Shown here: one piece after another, positions 44,220-53,371 of the stretch
Layout of the letters: each line of letters begins with the position of its first letter
Numbering within the stretch: the first letter of the stretch is position 1
NCBI RefSeq assembly: GCF_000737515.1
Contig: NZ_CP006587.1
Span: 4,149,001-4,213,000 of the forward strand
DNA from: Hymenobacter sp. APR13
GTDB taxonomy: Bacteria > Bacteroidota > Bacteroidia > Cytophagales > Hymenobacteraceae
Direction: 5' to 3'
DNA length: 64,000 nt
The notes under the pieces: generated by a model
Told to the model about the DNA's origin: nothing
Databases searched by the model: none
The model's input: only the letters and a program-made list of their open reading frames with translations
Position numbers and translations under genes: made by a program

Positions 44220-45542
44220 ATGTACGGCCTCGTCGACTGCAACAATTTCTATGTCAGCTGCGAGCGGGTTTTTCAGCCCCGGCTCGATAATCGCCCCGTG
44301 GTGGTGCTCAGCAACAACGACGGCGCGGTGGTGAGCCGCTCCCCCGAGGCCAAGCAGCTGGGCATTACCATGGGCGCCCCGTTCTTCGAAGTGCGCGAGC
44401 TGCTGCAGCAGCACCAGGGCCACGCCCTGAGCTCCAACTACGCCCTCTACGGCGACATGAGCCGCCGCGTCATGGCCCGGCTGGCGGCCCACGTCCCCGC
44501 GGTGGAAGTGTACAGCATCGACGAGGCATTCCTCGACCTGCACGGCCTCACCACTTGGTGCGGCACGCTCGACTCCCGCGTCCAGTCCCTGCGCCGCGAC
44601 GTGCTGGCCTGCACCGGCATCCCCACCTGCGTAGGCGTGGCCCCCACCAAAACGCTGGCCAAGGTGGCCAACCGTCTGGCCAAGAAGCACCCCGAGCTGC
44701 ACGGTATCCTGCGCCTCGATACCGCCAGCCGCCGCGAGCGGGCCCTGCGCGCCCTGCCCGTGGCCGACGTCTGGGGCATCGGCTACCAGTACGCCGGCCG
44801 GCTTGCCGCCCATGGCATCCACACGGCCTGGCAGCTAAGTCAGGCGTCCGAGGCCTGGGCCCGCAAGCATCTCGGGGGAGTGGTGGGCTGGCGGCTGGTG
44901 CAGGAGCTGCTGGGCCAGCCCTGCCACGGCCTGCTGCCCTCCGAAGACGGCACCCTGTCCCGGAAAAGCATCAGCTGTTCCCGCTCCTTCGGCCAGCGCC
45001 TGGCCACCTTCGCCGATCTGTGGGGCGCCGTCGCCACCTACCTGAGCCGCGCCGCCGAAAAGCTGCGCATCCAGGGCGACCAGGCCCACATCCTCACCGT
45101 CTACCTCAGCCAGGACCGCTACGATACCCGCGTACCGCCGCCCTACACCCGCTCCACCACGCTCACCCTGCCCGGCGGCCCCACCTCCGACACGCTCCAG
45201 CTGCTGGCCTACGCCCGCCGGATGCTGGAGCGACTTTACGAGCCCGGCCGCGTCTACGCCAAGGCCGGCGTAGTGCTCGACGGCCTCGAGCCGCCCGGCC
45301 GCGGTCAACAGCTGAGCCTGTTCGCCCCCGCTTCGTCACCAGCTGCCAACTCCCTGTCCGACGTGCGCGCCCAACAGCTCATGCACACCCTCGACGCCCT
45401 CAACCGCCAGTTCGGCCGCGGCACCGTGCGCCCCGCCGCCACGGTCACCCCGGCCGGCCAGCCCGCCCCCTGGCAGGGCAACGCCCGATACCGCAGCCCG
45501 GCTTTCACCACCCGGCTGGAGGATTTGATGGTGGTTTCGTAA
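44220..45542 (+). CDS. umuC: Error-prone DNA polymerase V catalytic subunit
   Basis: Y-family translesion polymerase of 440 residues. Catalytic acidic residues are Asp6 (LVDCNNFYVSCERVF) and Asp101-Glu102 (VYSIDEAFLDL). The helix-hairpin-helix region (GIGYQYAGRLAAHGIHTA) and the little-finger domain (SISCSRSFGQRL, then LTVYLSQDRYDT) follow. The C-terminal QQLSLFAP resembles a beta-clamp-binding motif (QLSLF). Typical length for UmuC. It is expressed with umuD, probably through the heptamer array, which forms its upstream leader. Confidence 0.95.
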   Translation: MYGLVDCNNFYVSCERVFQPRLDNRPVVVLSNNDGAVVSRSPEAKQLGITMGAPFFEVRELLQQHQGHALSSNYALYGDMSRRVMARLAAHVPAVEVYSIDEAFLDLHGLTTWCGTLDSRVQSLRRDVLACTGIPTCVGVAPTKTLAKVANRLAKKHPELHGILRLDTASRRERALRALPVADVWGIGYQYAGRLAAHGIHTAWQLSQASEAWARKHLGGVVGWRLVQELLGQPCHGLLPSEDGTLSRKSISCSRSFGQRLATFADLWGAVATYLSRAAEKLRIQGDQAHILTVYLSQDRYDTRVPPPYTRSTTLTLPGGPTSDTLQLLAYARRMLERLYEPGRVYAKAGVVLDGLEPPGRGQQLSLFAPASSPAANSLSDVRAQQLMHTLDALNRQFGRGTVRPAATVTPAGQPAPWQGNARYRSPAFTTRLEDLMVVS

Positions 45543-45787
45543 GCAGCACTCAACTACCTGATGCCTAACGGCCCGATAAAAGAGCCCTATAGCCCTACCA
45601 TCTTCATTCTGGCCTACTGGGGGATTTAGCTGCTGTTTGGCCCCTCTACGAACCTGATAACGTGACCACGCTCATTTCACCGGAGAAGAGAAGATAACAG
45701 CTGTTTGCCCAGCAGAAAGAGTTAACGGGTAATTTGATAGGCACTATATGGTAGTGAGGGAAGAGAAGGTTGCTACTTTCGTCCTCG

Positions 45788-46117
45788 ATGAAAAAACTAT
45801 TCTGTGCTATGAGCTGCCTGCTGGTGCTGAGCAGTTCACCCTCGTGGGCTGTTGGAGAGGACCCATCTGTAATCATTGTGCGCAGCCTCGAAAGGAGTGG
45901 GGCGAATAGCCGCCTGATTATCTATCGTAGCAAGGATAGTGTAGAGGAAATCGAATACCAGAGTGGGTTGAACGACAAGGGTATCCGCTCCACGGCCGCC
46001 GCTTATCAGCAGGTGGTGATGAAGCTCATGGGTGAAGGCTACGTGCTGCAAACGATGACCCACTCCGATCTGGAAGCTTCCTCCACCTTCATTTTTGTTA
46101 AAGCTCCCAAGCCCTGA
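45788..46117 (+). CDS. Small secreted protein, first of a tandem pair
   Basis: Protein of 109 residues starting at ATG 45788 with a signal peptide (MKKLFCAMSCLLVLSSSPSW). The mature part (VIIVRSLERSGANSRLIIYR, AYQQVVMKLMGEGYVLQTMT, ending FIFVKAPKP) is a small alpha/beta domain. The next gene is a clear paralog. Function unknown, predicted periplasmic or secreted. A TACTTTCG sequence just upstream is close to the -7 consensus. Confidence 0.75.
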   Translation: MKKLFCAMSCLLVLSSSPSWAVGEDPSVIIVRSLERSGANSRLIIYRSKDSVEEIEYQSGLNDKGIRSTAAAYQQVVMKLMGEGYVLQTMTHSDLEASSTFIFVKAPKP

Positions 46118-46125
46118 CCCTGCTC

Positions 46126-46452
46126 ATGAAAAAACGATTCTATCTTCTGGGCTGCCTGCTGCTGTTGGGCAGCGCACCCGTACTGGCGCAGACCACCGGA
46201 GCAGAGGTGGTTGTGATACGTACTTACGAAGCTGCCGCCGGATCAGCGCGCATAGTGGTAAGCCGTGGCAAACAACAGTCAACTATTCTGGATGTGGCGA
46301 CCGGGGTTAATGACAAGAATCTGGTAAGCGCGGCGGAAACGTACCAGCAGCTTATAACCAGCCTCTATCAGGAAGGCTACGTACTGCAGGGCACCCTGAA
46401 TACGGCCGCGTATCTCAATACCCTGATCTTCATCAAGGCGCCGAAGCCGTAA
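46126..46452 (+). CDS. Small secreted protein, second of a tandem pair
   Basis: Protein of 108 residues with a signal peptide (MKKRFYLLGCLLLLGSAPVL, cleavage after AQ). It shares with the preceding gene VIRTYEAAAGSARIVVSRGK, the AYQQ/TYQQLITSLYQEGYVLQ block and the same last residues, FIKAPKP. It starts eight bases after the first gene's stop, so the pair arose by tandem duplication and is cotranscribed. Function unknown. Confidence 0.75.
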   Translation: MKKRFYLLGCLLLLGSAPVLAQTTGAEVVVIRTYEAAAGSARIVVSRGKQQSTILDVATGVNDKNLVSAAETYQQLITSLYQEGYVLQGTLNTAAYLNTLIFIKAPKP

Positions 46453-46524
46453 CCTCTGTCGGTCCCGGCCTGCGCTGTAAAAACAAAATAGTGCTGTAGG
46501 GAACGGGCTGACTACCGCCTCGGA

Positions 46525-46818
46525 CTACTTGTGGGGCAACAGCAACAGCACTACCCACAGCACGAAGAGCAGGAAGCCGGCCAGCAGCAGCACAGCTATG
46601 ATGCCCGGTAGGCTGGCCAGGCGGGGCCAGACGAGGAGCCGGGTGGCAAAGGCGCCAGCCACTAAGAGCAGGAACACCGCCACTACCAGCAGGAAGGCGT
46701 TTAATAGCCAGGCACTGGCAACCTCGGCGTCTGACCCGCCCGCCCAGCTGATAAGCGGCCAGCCGCAGCAGGCCAGCCCAAGCAGTATTCTGGTAACTAG
46801 AGGGGCTTTCGCAAGCAT
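46525..46818 (-). CDS. Small membrane protein with three helices
   Basis: Protein of 97 residues from ATG 46818 (MLAKAPLVTRILLGLACCGW); a longer frame to 46848 adds ten residues. Three hydrophobic segments are evident, including AWLLNAFLLVVAVFLLLVAG and IIAVLLLAGFLLFVLWVVLL. No family is recognised. It is convergent with the tandem pair before it and divergent from the next gene. Confidence 0.6.
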   Translation of the reverse strand: MLAKAPLVTRILLGLACCGWPLISWAGGSDAEVASAWLLNAFLLVVAVFLLLVAGAFATRLLVWPRLASLPGIIAVLLLAGFLLFVLWVVLLLLPHK

Positions 46819-46930
46819 ACCAACAGGATAGAGTGGGGGCCAAACCACCGCAAGGTAGCCCGATACGCGTTGGTGACAGCTACCTTTAACCCTAACTGTC
46901 GTTTATTCATCCGCTCCTTCTTGGTGTCGT

Positions 46931-47392
46931 ATGCGTTTAGAGAATCAACAATCTACCAGCGGGTGGCGGGTGGCAGGGCTGCTGATGGGAGCTGTCGCCC
47001 TGGGGCTGGCTTTCGCCACCGGCGGGGCTGCTTTCCTACCGGCCGTGCTGCTGCTCGTACTGGGGGCGCACTATGCCGGGCGCACCCAGGTAGAAGTCGT
47101 TGTCCTGTCCGAGCACTTCCGCACCCTGACGGTTAGCTACAGCCGCTGGTTCGGTTCCTCCACCCGCACTTTCCCCTTGGAAAGCCTCACTGCTCGCTAC
47201 CAGGCGCGCGGCGGTCTGCGCAGTGCCAAATACTACGCTTTGGCGCTTCACTACCGCGGCAGATCGGTCGCGGTATTAGACCCGAAAGCCGGTTACGACC
47301 AGGCTCAACTTGACCATTTACACGCCGCCCTCCTCACTTCGCCAGCCCGAGGTGCAGGAAGCGTCACGGCAACTGCCCCTGCTAGCTCCTAG
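46931..47392 (+). CDS. Membrane-anchored hypothetical protein
   Basis: Protein of 153 residues with two closely spaced membrane segments (VAGLLMGAVALGLAFATGGA, FLPAVLLLVLGAHYAG) followed by a soluble domain of beta strands (VVVLSEHFRTLTVSYSRWFG, YYALALHYRGRSVAVLDPKA). The layout resembles bacterial PH-like domain proteins, but this is a structural guess. Ser/Ala-rich tail. Confidence 0.65.
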   Translation: MRLENQQSTSGWRVAGLLMGAVALGLAFATGGAAFLPAVLLLVLGAHYAGRTQVEVVVLSEHFRTLTVSYSRWFGSSTRTFPLESLTARYQARGGLRSAKYYALALHYRGRSVAVLDPKAGYDQAQLDHLHAALLTSPARGAGSVTATAPASS

Positions 47393-47476
47393 CACCACAG
47401 GCCCTTGTGCAGGCCAGGGAAGCAAGCCCATTTCTCGCGCAGGGCCTGCTCACTTTCCCCGCCGCTCCGCGGGCCG

Positions 47477-49489
47477 CTATTCCACGTACTCCTTGCCGAA
47501 GCAGTCAAGCCAGACCACTTTCCCCTGAGTGGTGGCAGTGGTAATGCCCCGGAAAAAGGGCTGCACGTCGGTGTACTTGAACGGCGTGAGCAGCTTGCCC
47601 TGATAATCCAGAACCGCGTAAGCAGTGCCGTTGAACACCCAGACCACCCCGTTGCTGGCGGGCCCCACCTGGGTTACGCCAGCGGGCAGCAGCTGCTGGC
47701 CTTGCTCGTTCACGAGCAGCAGCCCCCGGGCGTTGGTGGTCAATGGGGTTGGCGGCAGCGGCGCAGTTGCCGGTTGGGTCCGCCAATGCAGCAGCGCCAG
47801 GCCCGGGGCCGGCACTTCCAGCTTGTACACTAACTTTCCCTGGGCCCTGTAGTCGGGTAGGATGGTTCGCACGCGGCCCTGGCGACCCAGCACCAGCTGG
47901 CCGTCAGGCTTCGTGCCAAGGAAGGTGCGGCCCGGACCATCGTAAATACGGCTGTACTCGATCGGCACCACCACCTCGCCCGTAGCCGTTATCAGGCCTT
48001 CCAGCTTGTTTTTCCTAACGTAGAACAGCGAATCGGGCTGGTGAGGCAGCACCTCGTCATACGCCGCGTTAAGGGGCACGGCCCAGCGGCCGGTCGTATC
48101 CAGCAGCCCCGCTTTGGTGGCCGTGCGCACCTGGTAGTAGCGCCCGCCGTACGCGCTTGAAACCCCCGTAATCTCTTCGTTGAAGGGCTTCTGGCCGTTG
48201 GCCAGTATCAGCTGGGGCCGCGTCTCGTAGGAGCTCTGGTAAGAGAAGATATCATGGCCGAGGTATGCCGGGGCCTGCAGGGAAACAACAGCCATGCCGG
48301 TGCGCCCCTGCGGCCCGTAGCACACGTACTGGGACGTAGCTTGCTGGGTTACCGGGTCGCGGCCGACTTCCAGCGCCAAAGCATAGCGCCCGTCACCGGT
48401 GGTGTACACCTGCGGATGGCGGGCCGGTATCACCAGCTGGCCCTGGTAGAGCGCGCCGCGCTGCGGTATCTGGTCGGGCCCCAGCGGAGGCATCTCTACC
48501 ACCGTCCAGCGGCCGTGCTGCGTGAGGCTTTCGTAGAGCGGCGGCGTGATTTCCCGGAATGTGGTATCAAGCAGGCCCCAGCGCGCCACCCATTTCGCAT
48601 TGGGCGCCGTGCCCACCCGGGCGCGCTGCATCACGGCAATGTAGGGGTCCGATTGGCGGCGTGTAATCTCCTGGTACTTGCCGAAAGGCACCACCACCCG
48701 GTCGTGCACGTCCACGGCTCCCACCTGCTGCCGGCCCCTGGTACGGCCCAGCCAGAATCCTCCTAAATAGGCCAGAGAAAGGGTATCGGTGTGGGCCGGG
48801 CTGAGCCAGCTTGTCTGCCCCCGGCGGTTGATGACGCCCTGGCGCCGGCCGGCAGTGGCCACCGGCGCGTAGCCCTGCCAGAACGCCCCAACCTCGGTAA
48901 AGGTGGGCGTAAGCACTTTCTGACCGTTACCATTCATGAGGCCCAGCAGACCCGGCAGATAATAGACGTCATCCCGTTGGGCGTACCGCGTTCCGCTCGG
49001 GGGCTTGCTGGTCAGCACCGAATCGGGCAGCTTCACCACCGCCAGGTCGTGGTGCCACGCTTCGATGGACGCATACGGCGTAACGCGCACCACGTGGCCG
49101 ACGGAGTCGAAGAGGGTAATGGTGCGCCGGCCGGTAGCAGCCACCAGTCCGTTGGGCAGCGGCGTGAAGGTCTTGAAATGCCCCAGCTCCTGGCCTTGCT
49201 CGCTTAGCAGGACTACGGGTAGCGGGCCCGCCTGGGTGGTGTACCAGAGGTAGGGCGCGCGGAAGTAGCGCTTGATGGGGTTGGGATAGCGCGGCGCTAG
49301 GAGCACCTGGCCCTGCGGCGTCATCAGGCCCGTGAGCCCGCCGCGCTGAAACGGAATGGAAGCCGCCGTGACGCGCTGCGCGTAGCTGACCGGCCGGGGC
49401 AGCAGTTGGGCCTGGATGGGCAGGGCCAACAACAAAGCCCCCGGACCGCTAAGTGCGAGCAGGGCTCGCCGGAGTTGAGAATAGCACAT
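47477..49489 (-). CDS. Secreted WG-repeat protein
   Basis: Protein of 670 residues with a signal peptide (LLALSGPGALLLALPIQAQL). It is built from WG-type beta repeats of the form G-L-x-[DN]-x-x-G-x-x-[VL]-[LV]-P-x-x-Y, for example GGLTGLMTPQGQVLLAPRYP, RWGLLDTTFREITPPLYESL, AGLLDTTGRWAVPLNAAYDE and LEGLITATGEVVVPIEYSRI. WG repeats are thought to form a beta-propeller-like binding scaffold. Common in Bacteroidetes, function unknown. The last repeat (YAVLDYQGKLLTPFKYTDVQ) lies near the C-terminus. Confidence 0.88.
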   Translation of the reverse strand: MCYSQLRRALLALSGPGALLLALPIQAQLLPRPVSYAQRVTAASIPFQRGGLTGLMTPQGQVLLAPRYPNPIKRYFRAPYLWYTTQAGPLPVVLLSEQGQELGHFKTFTPLPNGLVAATGRRTITLFDSVGHVVRVTPYASIEAWHHDLAVVKLPDSVLTSKPPSGTRYAQRDDVYYLPGLLGLMNGNGQKVLTPTFTEVGAFWQGYAPVATAGRRQGVINRRGQTSWLSPAHTDTLSLAYLGGFWLGRTRGRQQVGAVDVHDRVVVPFGKYQEITRRQSDPYIAVMQRARVGTAPNAKWVARWGLLDTTFREITPPLYESLTQHGRWTVVEMPPLGPDQIPQRGALYQGQLVIPARHPQVYTTGDGRYALALEVGRDPVTQQATSQYVCYGPQGRTGMAVVSLQAPAYLGHDIFSYQSSYETRPQLILANGQKPFNEEITGVSSAYGGRYYQVRTATKAGLLDTTGRWAVPLNAAYDEVLPHQPDSLFYVRKNKLEGLITATGEVVVPIEYSRIYDGPGRTFLGTKPDGQLVLGRQGRVRTILPDYRAQGKLVYKLEVPAPGLALLHWRTQPATAPLPPTPLTTNARGLLLVNEQGQQLLPAGVTQVGPASNGVVWVFNGTAYAVLDYQGKLLTPFKYTDVQPFFRGITTATTQGKVVWLDCFGKEYVE

Positions 49490-49700
49490 AGAAAGGTATT
49501 GCCTGGGCCCACCCCACCGGGCGGGATAAAAAGCGGGGGATACTAGCAGCTACGTTCTTGGTTTCTCTTAATTCCTCGGTTCCCTGCGGGACGCCAGCAC
49601 GTTTTCGCCTTAGCCCTGCCGAGGTGCCAGCCAGCGTCGTGCGGCGGCTGCCGCGCGCCGGCCAGCAAGCACCTGAGGCAACAGCGGGCCGCCAGCTCAG

Positions 49701-51239
49701 CTACTTCGCTTTGGCCGGAGCCGGGGTAGCCGCGGGCGGGAAGGGCACTTCCACGCGCATCTTCAGGGCCACGGGCTGCCCGTTCTGCTGGGCCGGGGTG
49801 CAGGGGCCAATCCGGGTGATGGCCTCGAGCACGGCCTGGTCGCAGCTCACGCACAGGCCCCGCGTGATGCGCGGCTGGCGTATCAACCCGTTGGCGTCAA
49901 TGATGTACTCGGCGTAGACCCGGCCGCTGATGCTTTCGCGCTGCACGGCGTCGGGCATACGTACGGCCTGCTGGATGGCGTCGGCAAAGGCGTTGCTGCC
50001 GTCAAGCAGCGTGGGCATTTCCGTGGCGTAGCTGTCCAGGTTGGCCGGCTCCGCAAATGGCGTGCTGGGGTCGGGCAGCGGCATGGGGATGTCGACGTGC
50101 TGCCGGGTGGCGATGGGCTGGTCGGCGCTGCTGCGGGCGGGCTTCCAGGCCGGAAAGTTGCGCACCAGGCGCAGGGCCTCGGCGTCGCAACTGGCGCAGA
50201 GGTGGTTTTTCAGCTCCACGGCATCCAACTTCCCATCGGGCCGCACCACAAACTCCACGCGCAGGCGGCCCTGCAGCTTCTCGGTCGCAACCACGGCGGG
50301 TACCTTCATGTTGCGCTTCAGGTAGTCGTAGAGCGACGGGCCCCCGTACCGGGCCCGCATCCCCGACATGTTGGCCGGGTACACGTGCTCAGGCGACACT
50401 ACCTCCAGTGGCACGCGCATGAACACTGACACCGGCTGGCCGTTTTGCCGGCCGGGCACAAACTTCAGTTGGCGCGCGGCGGCCAGCACGGCCTCGTCGC
50501 AGGGCCCGCACAGCCCCTGCACCATTTTGGGGTCGCGCACGGTGCCTCGGGCGTCCACGGAAAACGCGACCTGCACGGTGCCTTCATACTTGCCGCTGCG
50601 CACTTCAGCTGGCGCTACCATGTTTTTCAGGATGGCGGCGGGCACTCTGGCCTTCTCGTAGGGTGGGGCCAGGGTGGGCATCTGCTCCACGTAGGCGTAC
50701 ACCGGGGCCCCGTCGAGAGTAGTGGGGGCGTCGGCGTTGCTCCGGTTGTAGCCCGAATGGGTGCCGGGTTGCTGGGCGCCGGTGTTCGGGGCGCCGGCCG
50801 CGGCCGGGAAGCTCACGGCGGCGGTCATTCTCACCGACACGGCGCGGCCGTTCTGTTTGCCGGGCGTCATCCGCGGCAGCTGGCTCACGGCAGCCAGGGC
50901 GGCTTCGTCGCAGCCTCCACCGATGCCTTTGACGAGCTTGAGGTCCTTGATCTGGCCATCAGCGCCGACCACATACGAGACGAACACGCGGCCCTGGAGG
51001 TTTTGGCGGCGCGCCTGCTCCGGGTACACCGCCCGCTCCTGAATGGCCGCCATGATGCTCTGGGTGTTGTTTTCGCCGGGCATGGTGGGCATCTGCTCCA
51101 CGTAGGTGTAGACCTTGTCGCCGACTATCTCTTCCATTTGCTGGGCCGCCGCAGGCGGCACCAGGCCGGGCAGCGGCAGCAGCAGGAAAGCAAGCGAAAC
51201 CACCGGGGCCGAACAGGCAGAGCAGATACCGTATTTCAT
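49701..51239 (-). CDS. Secreted protein with four TonB-like C-terminal domains
   Basis: Protein of 512 residues with an N-terminal signal peptide and no inner-membrane anchor. Four TonB_C-like units each start YVEQMPT- or YATEMPT-like, contain YPEQARRQNLQGRVFVSYVV-type strands, and end in PGKQNG(R/Q)xVSV. A Cys-bearing motif recurs in each (GGGCDEA, CGPCDEA, CASCDAE, CVSCDQA), which is not part of the usual TonB domain. Real TonB has one such domain after a membrane anchor and a Pro-rich linker, so this protein is more likely a periplasmic or surface scaffold than an energy transducer. Confidence 0.85.
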   Translation of the reverse strand: MKYGICSACSAPVVSLAFLLLPLPGLVPPAAAQQMEEIVGDKVYTYVEQMPTMPGENNTQSIMAAIQERAVYPEQARRQNLQGRVFVSYVVGADGQIKDLKLVKGIGGGCDEAALAAVSQLPRMTPGKQNGRAVSVRMTAAVSFPAAAGAPNTGAQQPGTHSGYNRSNADAPTTLDGAPVYAYVEQMPTLAPPYEKARVPAAILKNMVAPAEVRSGKYEGTVQVAFSVDARGTVRDPKMVQGLCGPCDEAVLAAARQLKFVPGRQNGQPVSVFMRVPLEVVSPEHVYPANMSGMRARYGGPSLYDYLKRNMKVPAVVATEKLQGRLRVEFVVRPDGKLDAVELKNHLCASCDAEALRLVRNFPAWKPARSSADQPIATRQHVDIPMPLPDPSTPFAEPANLDSYATEMPTLLDGSNAFADAIQQAVRMPDAVQRESISGRVYAEYIIDANGLIRQPRITRGLCVSCDQAVLEAITRIGPCTPAQQNGQPVALKMRVEVPFPPAATPAPAKAK

Positions 51240-51315
51240 GCTGCAATCTACGGCTGGATTTCCTTATCACCGCCCCAAATCACTGGCCCGATGCGGAGCA
51301 AATCGGAGGGGGTGA

Positions 51316-51323
51316 TACCTTTG
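51316..51323 (+). promoter_or_regulatory. Bacteroidetes-type -7 box
   Basis: TACCTTTG matches TAnnTTTG and lies 33 bases before the ATG at 51356. Confidence 0.45.
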
Positions 51324-51355
51324 CCCATACCCGTTACCCGCCGCGCCGTTCGCCC

Positions 51356-52414
51356 ATGAAAATTCCTGCCTTTTCGTTTGTGCTACTGGCGCTGCTGCTG
51401 GGCGCTGCGGCCCCCGCCACCTGGGACTCAGCCCTGAACACCGACCCCGTGTACGGCGTCCGCCGCCAGGATCTGTACCGCCAGCGCCGCGTGAAGGAAG
51501 TGTTCATGGACCAGGAGGGCTTTTACAGCGGCCGGCTGACCACCGAGCGCCACCTGAACGAATATCAACTGCTTGACCGCCAGGGGCGCCCCGTTGCGCA
51601 GGAGCGGGCCTACAACCGCGCCATTGCCTACCGCAGCGAGTGGGAATATAACGCCGCCGGTACGCTCGTCGCCGGCACTTCCTTCAGCCGGCTTGGTGCG
51701 CGCCCCGACACCGGCCGCGCCGACCTGGCCTGGGTACCCGCGGAGCACACCCGCTACGTGGCCGAGGGCACCGAGGCCGCCGGCAAAACCCGCTGGAACG
51801 TGAACACCGGCCTCTGGGAGCCCCAAACCCGGGGGCGCACCTGGGTCAGCCACGACACCACCTACACTGAAACCCGCAACGAGAAAGGGGTGCGCATCGA
51901 ACTGGAGCGGCACTTTTCCCTCGGCAAAGGCATCATCCGGGCCGACTACCTGCATTTTTCGGAGCGGGGCCCGAGCGAGCCCAAATACTACTACTACCGC
52001 GTCGAAAAGGGGCGCACCGTAGAATCGGGCAAGGTCACCTTCGAGCAGGAAATTCAGCAGTACGTGGAGAAACACCCCGAAGCCATGCGCTACGTGCTGG
52101 GTTCCCAGTATGCCTTTCATACCCTCCACGATTACGTGGCCCGGCGCACTGCGGGCACGCTGGAGCCCACCACCAAGGCAGTATACAACCGCCAGGGCCA
52201 GCTGCTGATGGAAACCAGCTACGGCACCCGCACCGCCTACCAGCGCGACGACGCGGGCCGGGCCATTACCAGCACCGTAGCGCAGGAACTGGGCGGTGGC
52301 GGCGTGGTCACGGCGTATTTCTACCGCCCGGACGGCTTGTTGGCCCGCGAGGTGGTGACCCGGCCCGACGGCACCCCCGACGAAAACCGCTACTACCGCT
52401 ACCGCTTTTACTAA
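51356..52414 (+). CDS. Secreted hypothetical protein with YD-like strands
   Basis: Protein of 352 residues with a signal peptide (FSFVLLALLLGAAAPA). The body consists of repeated short beta-turn units such as YQLLDRQGRPVAQERAYNRA, EYNAAGTLVAGTSF, AVYNRQGQLLMETSYGT and FYRPDGLLAREVVTRPDGTP, reminiscent of toxin_YD/MORN-type repeats. Predicted periplasmic or surface-exposed. Function unknown. The next gene starts 12 bases after its stop. Confidence 0.75.
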   Translation: MKIPAFSFVLLALLLGAAAPATWDSALNTDPVYGVRRQDLYRQRRVKEVFMDQEGFYSGRLTTERHLNEYQLLDRQGRPVAQERAYNRAIAYRSEWEYNAAGTLVAGTSFSRLGARPDTGRADLAWVPAEHTRYVAEGTEAAGKTRWNVNTGLWEPQTRGRTWVSHDTTYTETRNEKGVRIELERHFSLGKGIIRADYLHFSERGPSEPKYYYYRVEKGRTVESGKVTFEQEIQQYVEKHPEAMRYVLGSQYAFHTLHDYVARRTAGTLEPTTKAVYNRQGQLLMETSYGTRTAYQRDDAGRAITSTVAQELGGGGVVTAYFYRPDGLLAREVVTRPDGTPDENRYYRYRFY

Positions 52415-52425
52415 GCCCCGTAAGG

Positions 52426-53028
52426 ATGGAAGGCCTATTCTTCGTTCTTTTCTGGCTCTTCGCCCTGCTCTTTATCGTGGCCCTGGGACTGGTGCAGTAC
52501 GTGCTCATTCCCTGGGGCCTGCTGCGGGCCTTTTTTCGCAGTGAGTGGGCCCCGCCAGTCTTAAAGCAAGTCGTGGGCTGGGCGTTGGGGGGGCTGGTGC
52601 TGCTGGTCGTTGGGTTCCTGGGCTGGAGCTGGCACCGGCAGGGGCAGGCGCGGCAGGCCGCACTGCTCGAGCGCCAAAGGCCGCCCATACGCCTTACGGC
52701 CCACCAACCCGGCTTGCTGCCGTTCCCGCTGGGCCGGGGCCGCATCGAAGAAGCCCGCTATAACCAAGCCCCGCTGCTGGTAATATCGGGCGACCTGGTG
52801 GTGGAAGGCCGGCTGCGGGCTTGGTTCACCGCCAGCCCGGGCTTGAAGTTCCCCAACCAGACCAACACCGTGCGGGTGCGTACCGACCAGGGAGACGCCC
52901 TCCAGGCCACCGGGCAGTCGGTGTACGACCCGGATAGTCGTACCGTAAGCGGCTCGTTTCACTGCGTGTTGCCCTCCGGCAAGCAACTCACCATTTCGTT
53001 TCCGCCCACCCCAATTGCCCATCGGTAA
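52426..53028 (+). CDS. Membrane-anchored hypothetical protein
   Basis: Protein of 200 residues with two membrane segments (LFFVLFWLFALLFIVALGLV and VGWALGGLVLLVVGFLGWSW), then a soluble region of beta strands (PLLVISGDLVVEGRLRAWFT, SVYDPDSRTVSGSFHCVLPS). Not recognised. It follows the previous gene closely and is probably cotranscribed with it. Confidence 0.65.
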   Translation: MEGLFFVLFWLFALLFIVALGLVQYVLIPWGLLRAFFRSEWAPPVLKQVVGWALGGLVLLVVGFLGWSWHRQGQARQAALLERQRPPIRLTAHQPGLLPFPLGRGRIEEARYNQAPLLVISGDLVVEGRLRAWFTASPGLKFPNQTNTVRVRTDQGDALQATGQSVYDPDSRTVSGSFHCVLPSGKQLTISFPPTPIAHR

Positions 53029-53115
53029 GTAACCGGAAATACTTGTCCGCTAAGGCTGGGCTGGCCGGATCTATTATTAGCGCGAGGAACCCCAAAAGAT
53101 GGTGTTTACACAAGA

Positions 53116-53140
53116 AAACCCAGCCTTGTGGGCTGGGTTT
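53116..53140. terminator. Terminator after the membrane protein gene
   Basis: AAACCCAGCC (53116-53125) pairs with GGCTGGGTTT (53131-53140) across a 5-base loop, in the non-coding 340-base stretch before the holin-like gene. Confidence 0.75.
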
Positions 53141-53229
53141 CCGGTGCAACAGGTGTGGTATAGCCAGCAACTGAGTTACCCGCCTTTGCAGCCCGCACAC
53201 ACTTCACGGGACTGCAGCCCAAATATAGC

Positions 53230-53254
53230 AACGGCCACCAGACAGGTGGCCGTT
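53230..53254 (-). terminator. Terminator of the lysis gene cluster
   Basis: AACGGCCACC (53230-53239) pairs with GGTGGCCGTT (53245-53254) across a 5-base loop. It is downstream of the minus-strand holin-like gene. No other gene is seen between 53029 and 53371. Confidence 0.7.
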
Positions 53255-53371
53255 ATCGTTTATACGCCGACTAGGTAGGCATCCATGCCGCGCCTTGGGG
53301 CCCGTTCACAGGTGAGTGCATAGTTGTGGGCGCGCCAGTTGCCAGGTGGATGCACAGGGTAGGAGAGAAGG

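Noticed and set aside
45543..45787. Minus-strand frame at 45646-45876 after umuC
   Set aside because: It overlaps the signal peptide of a convincing plus-strand gene and shows no family features. The gap itself appears non-coding.
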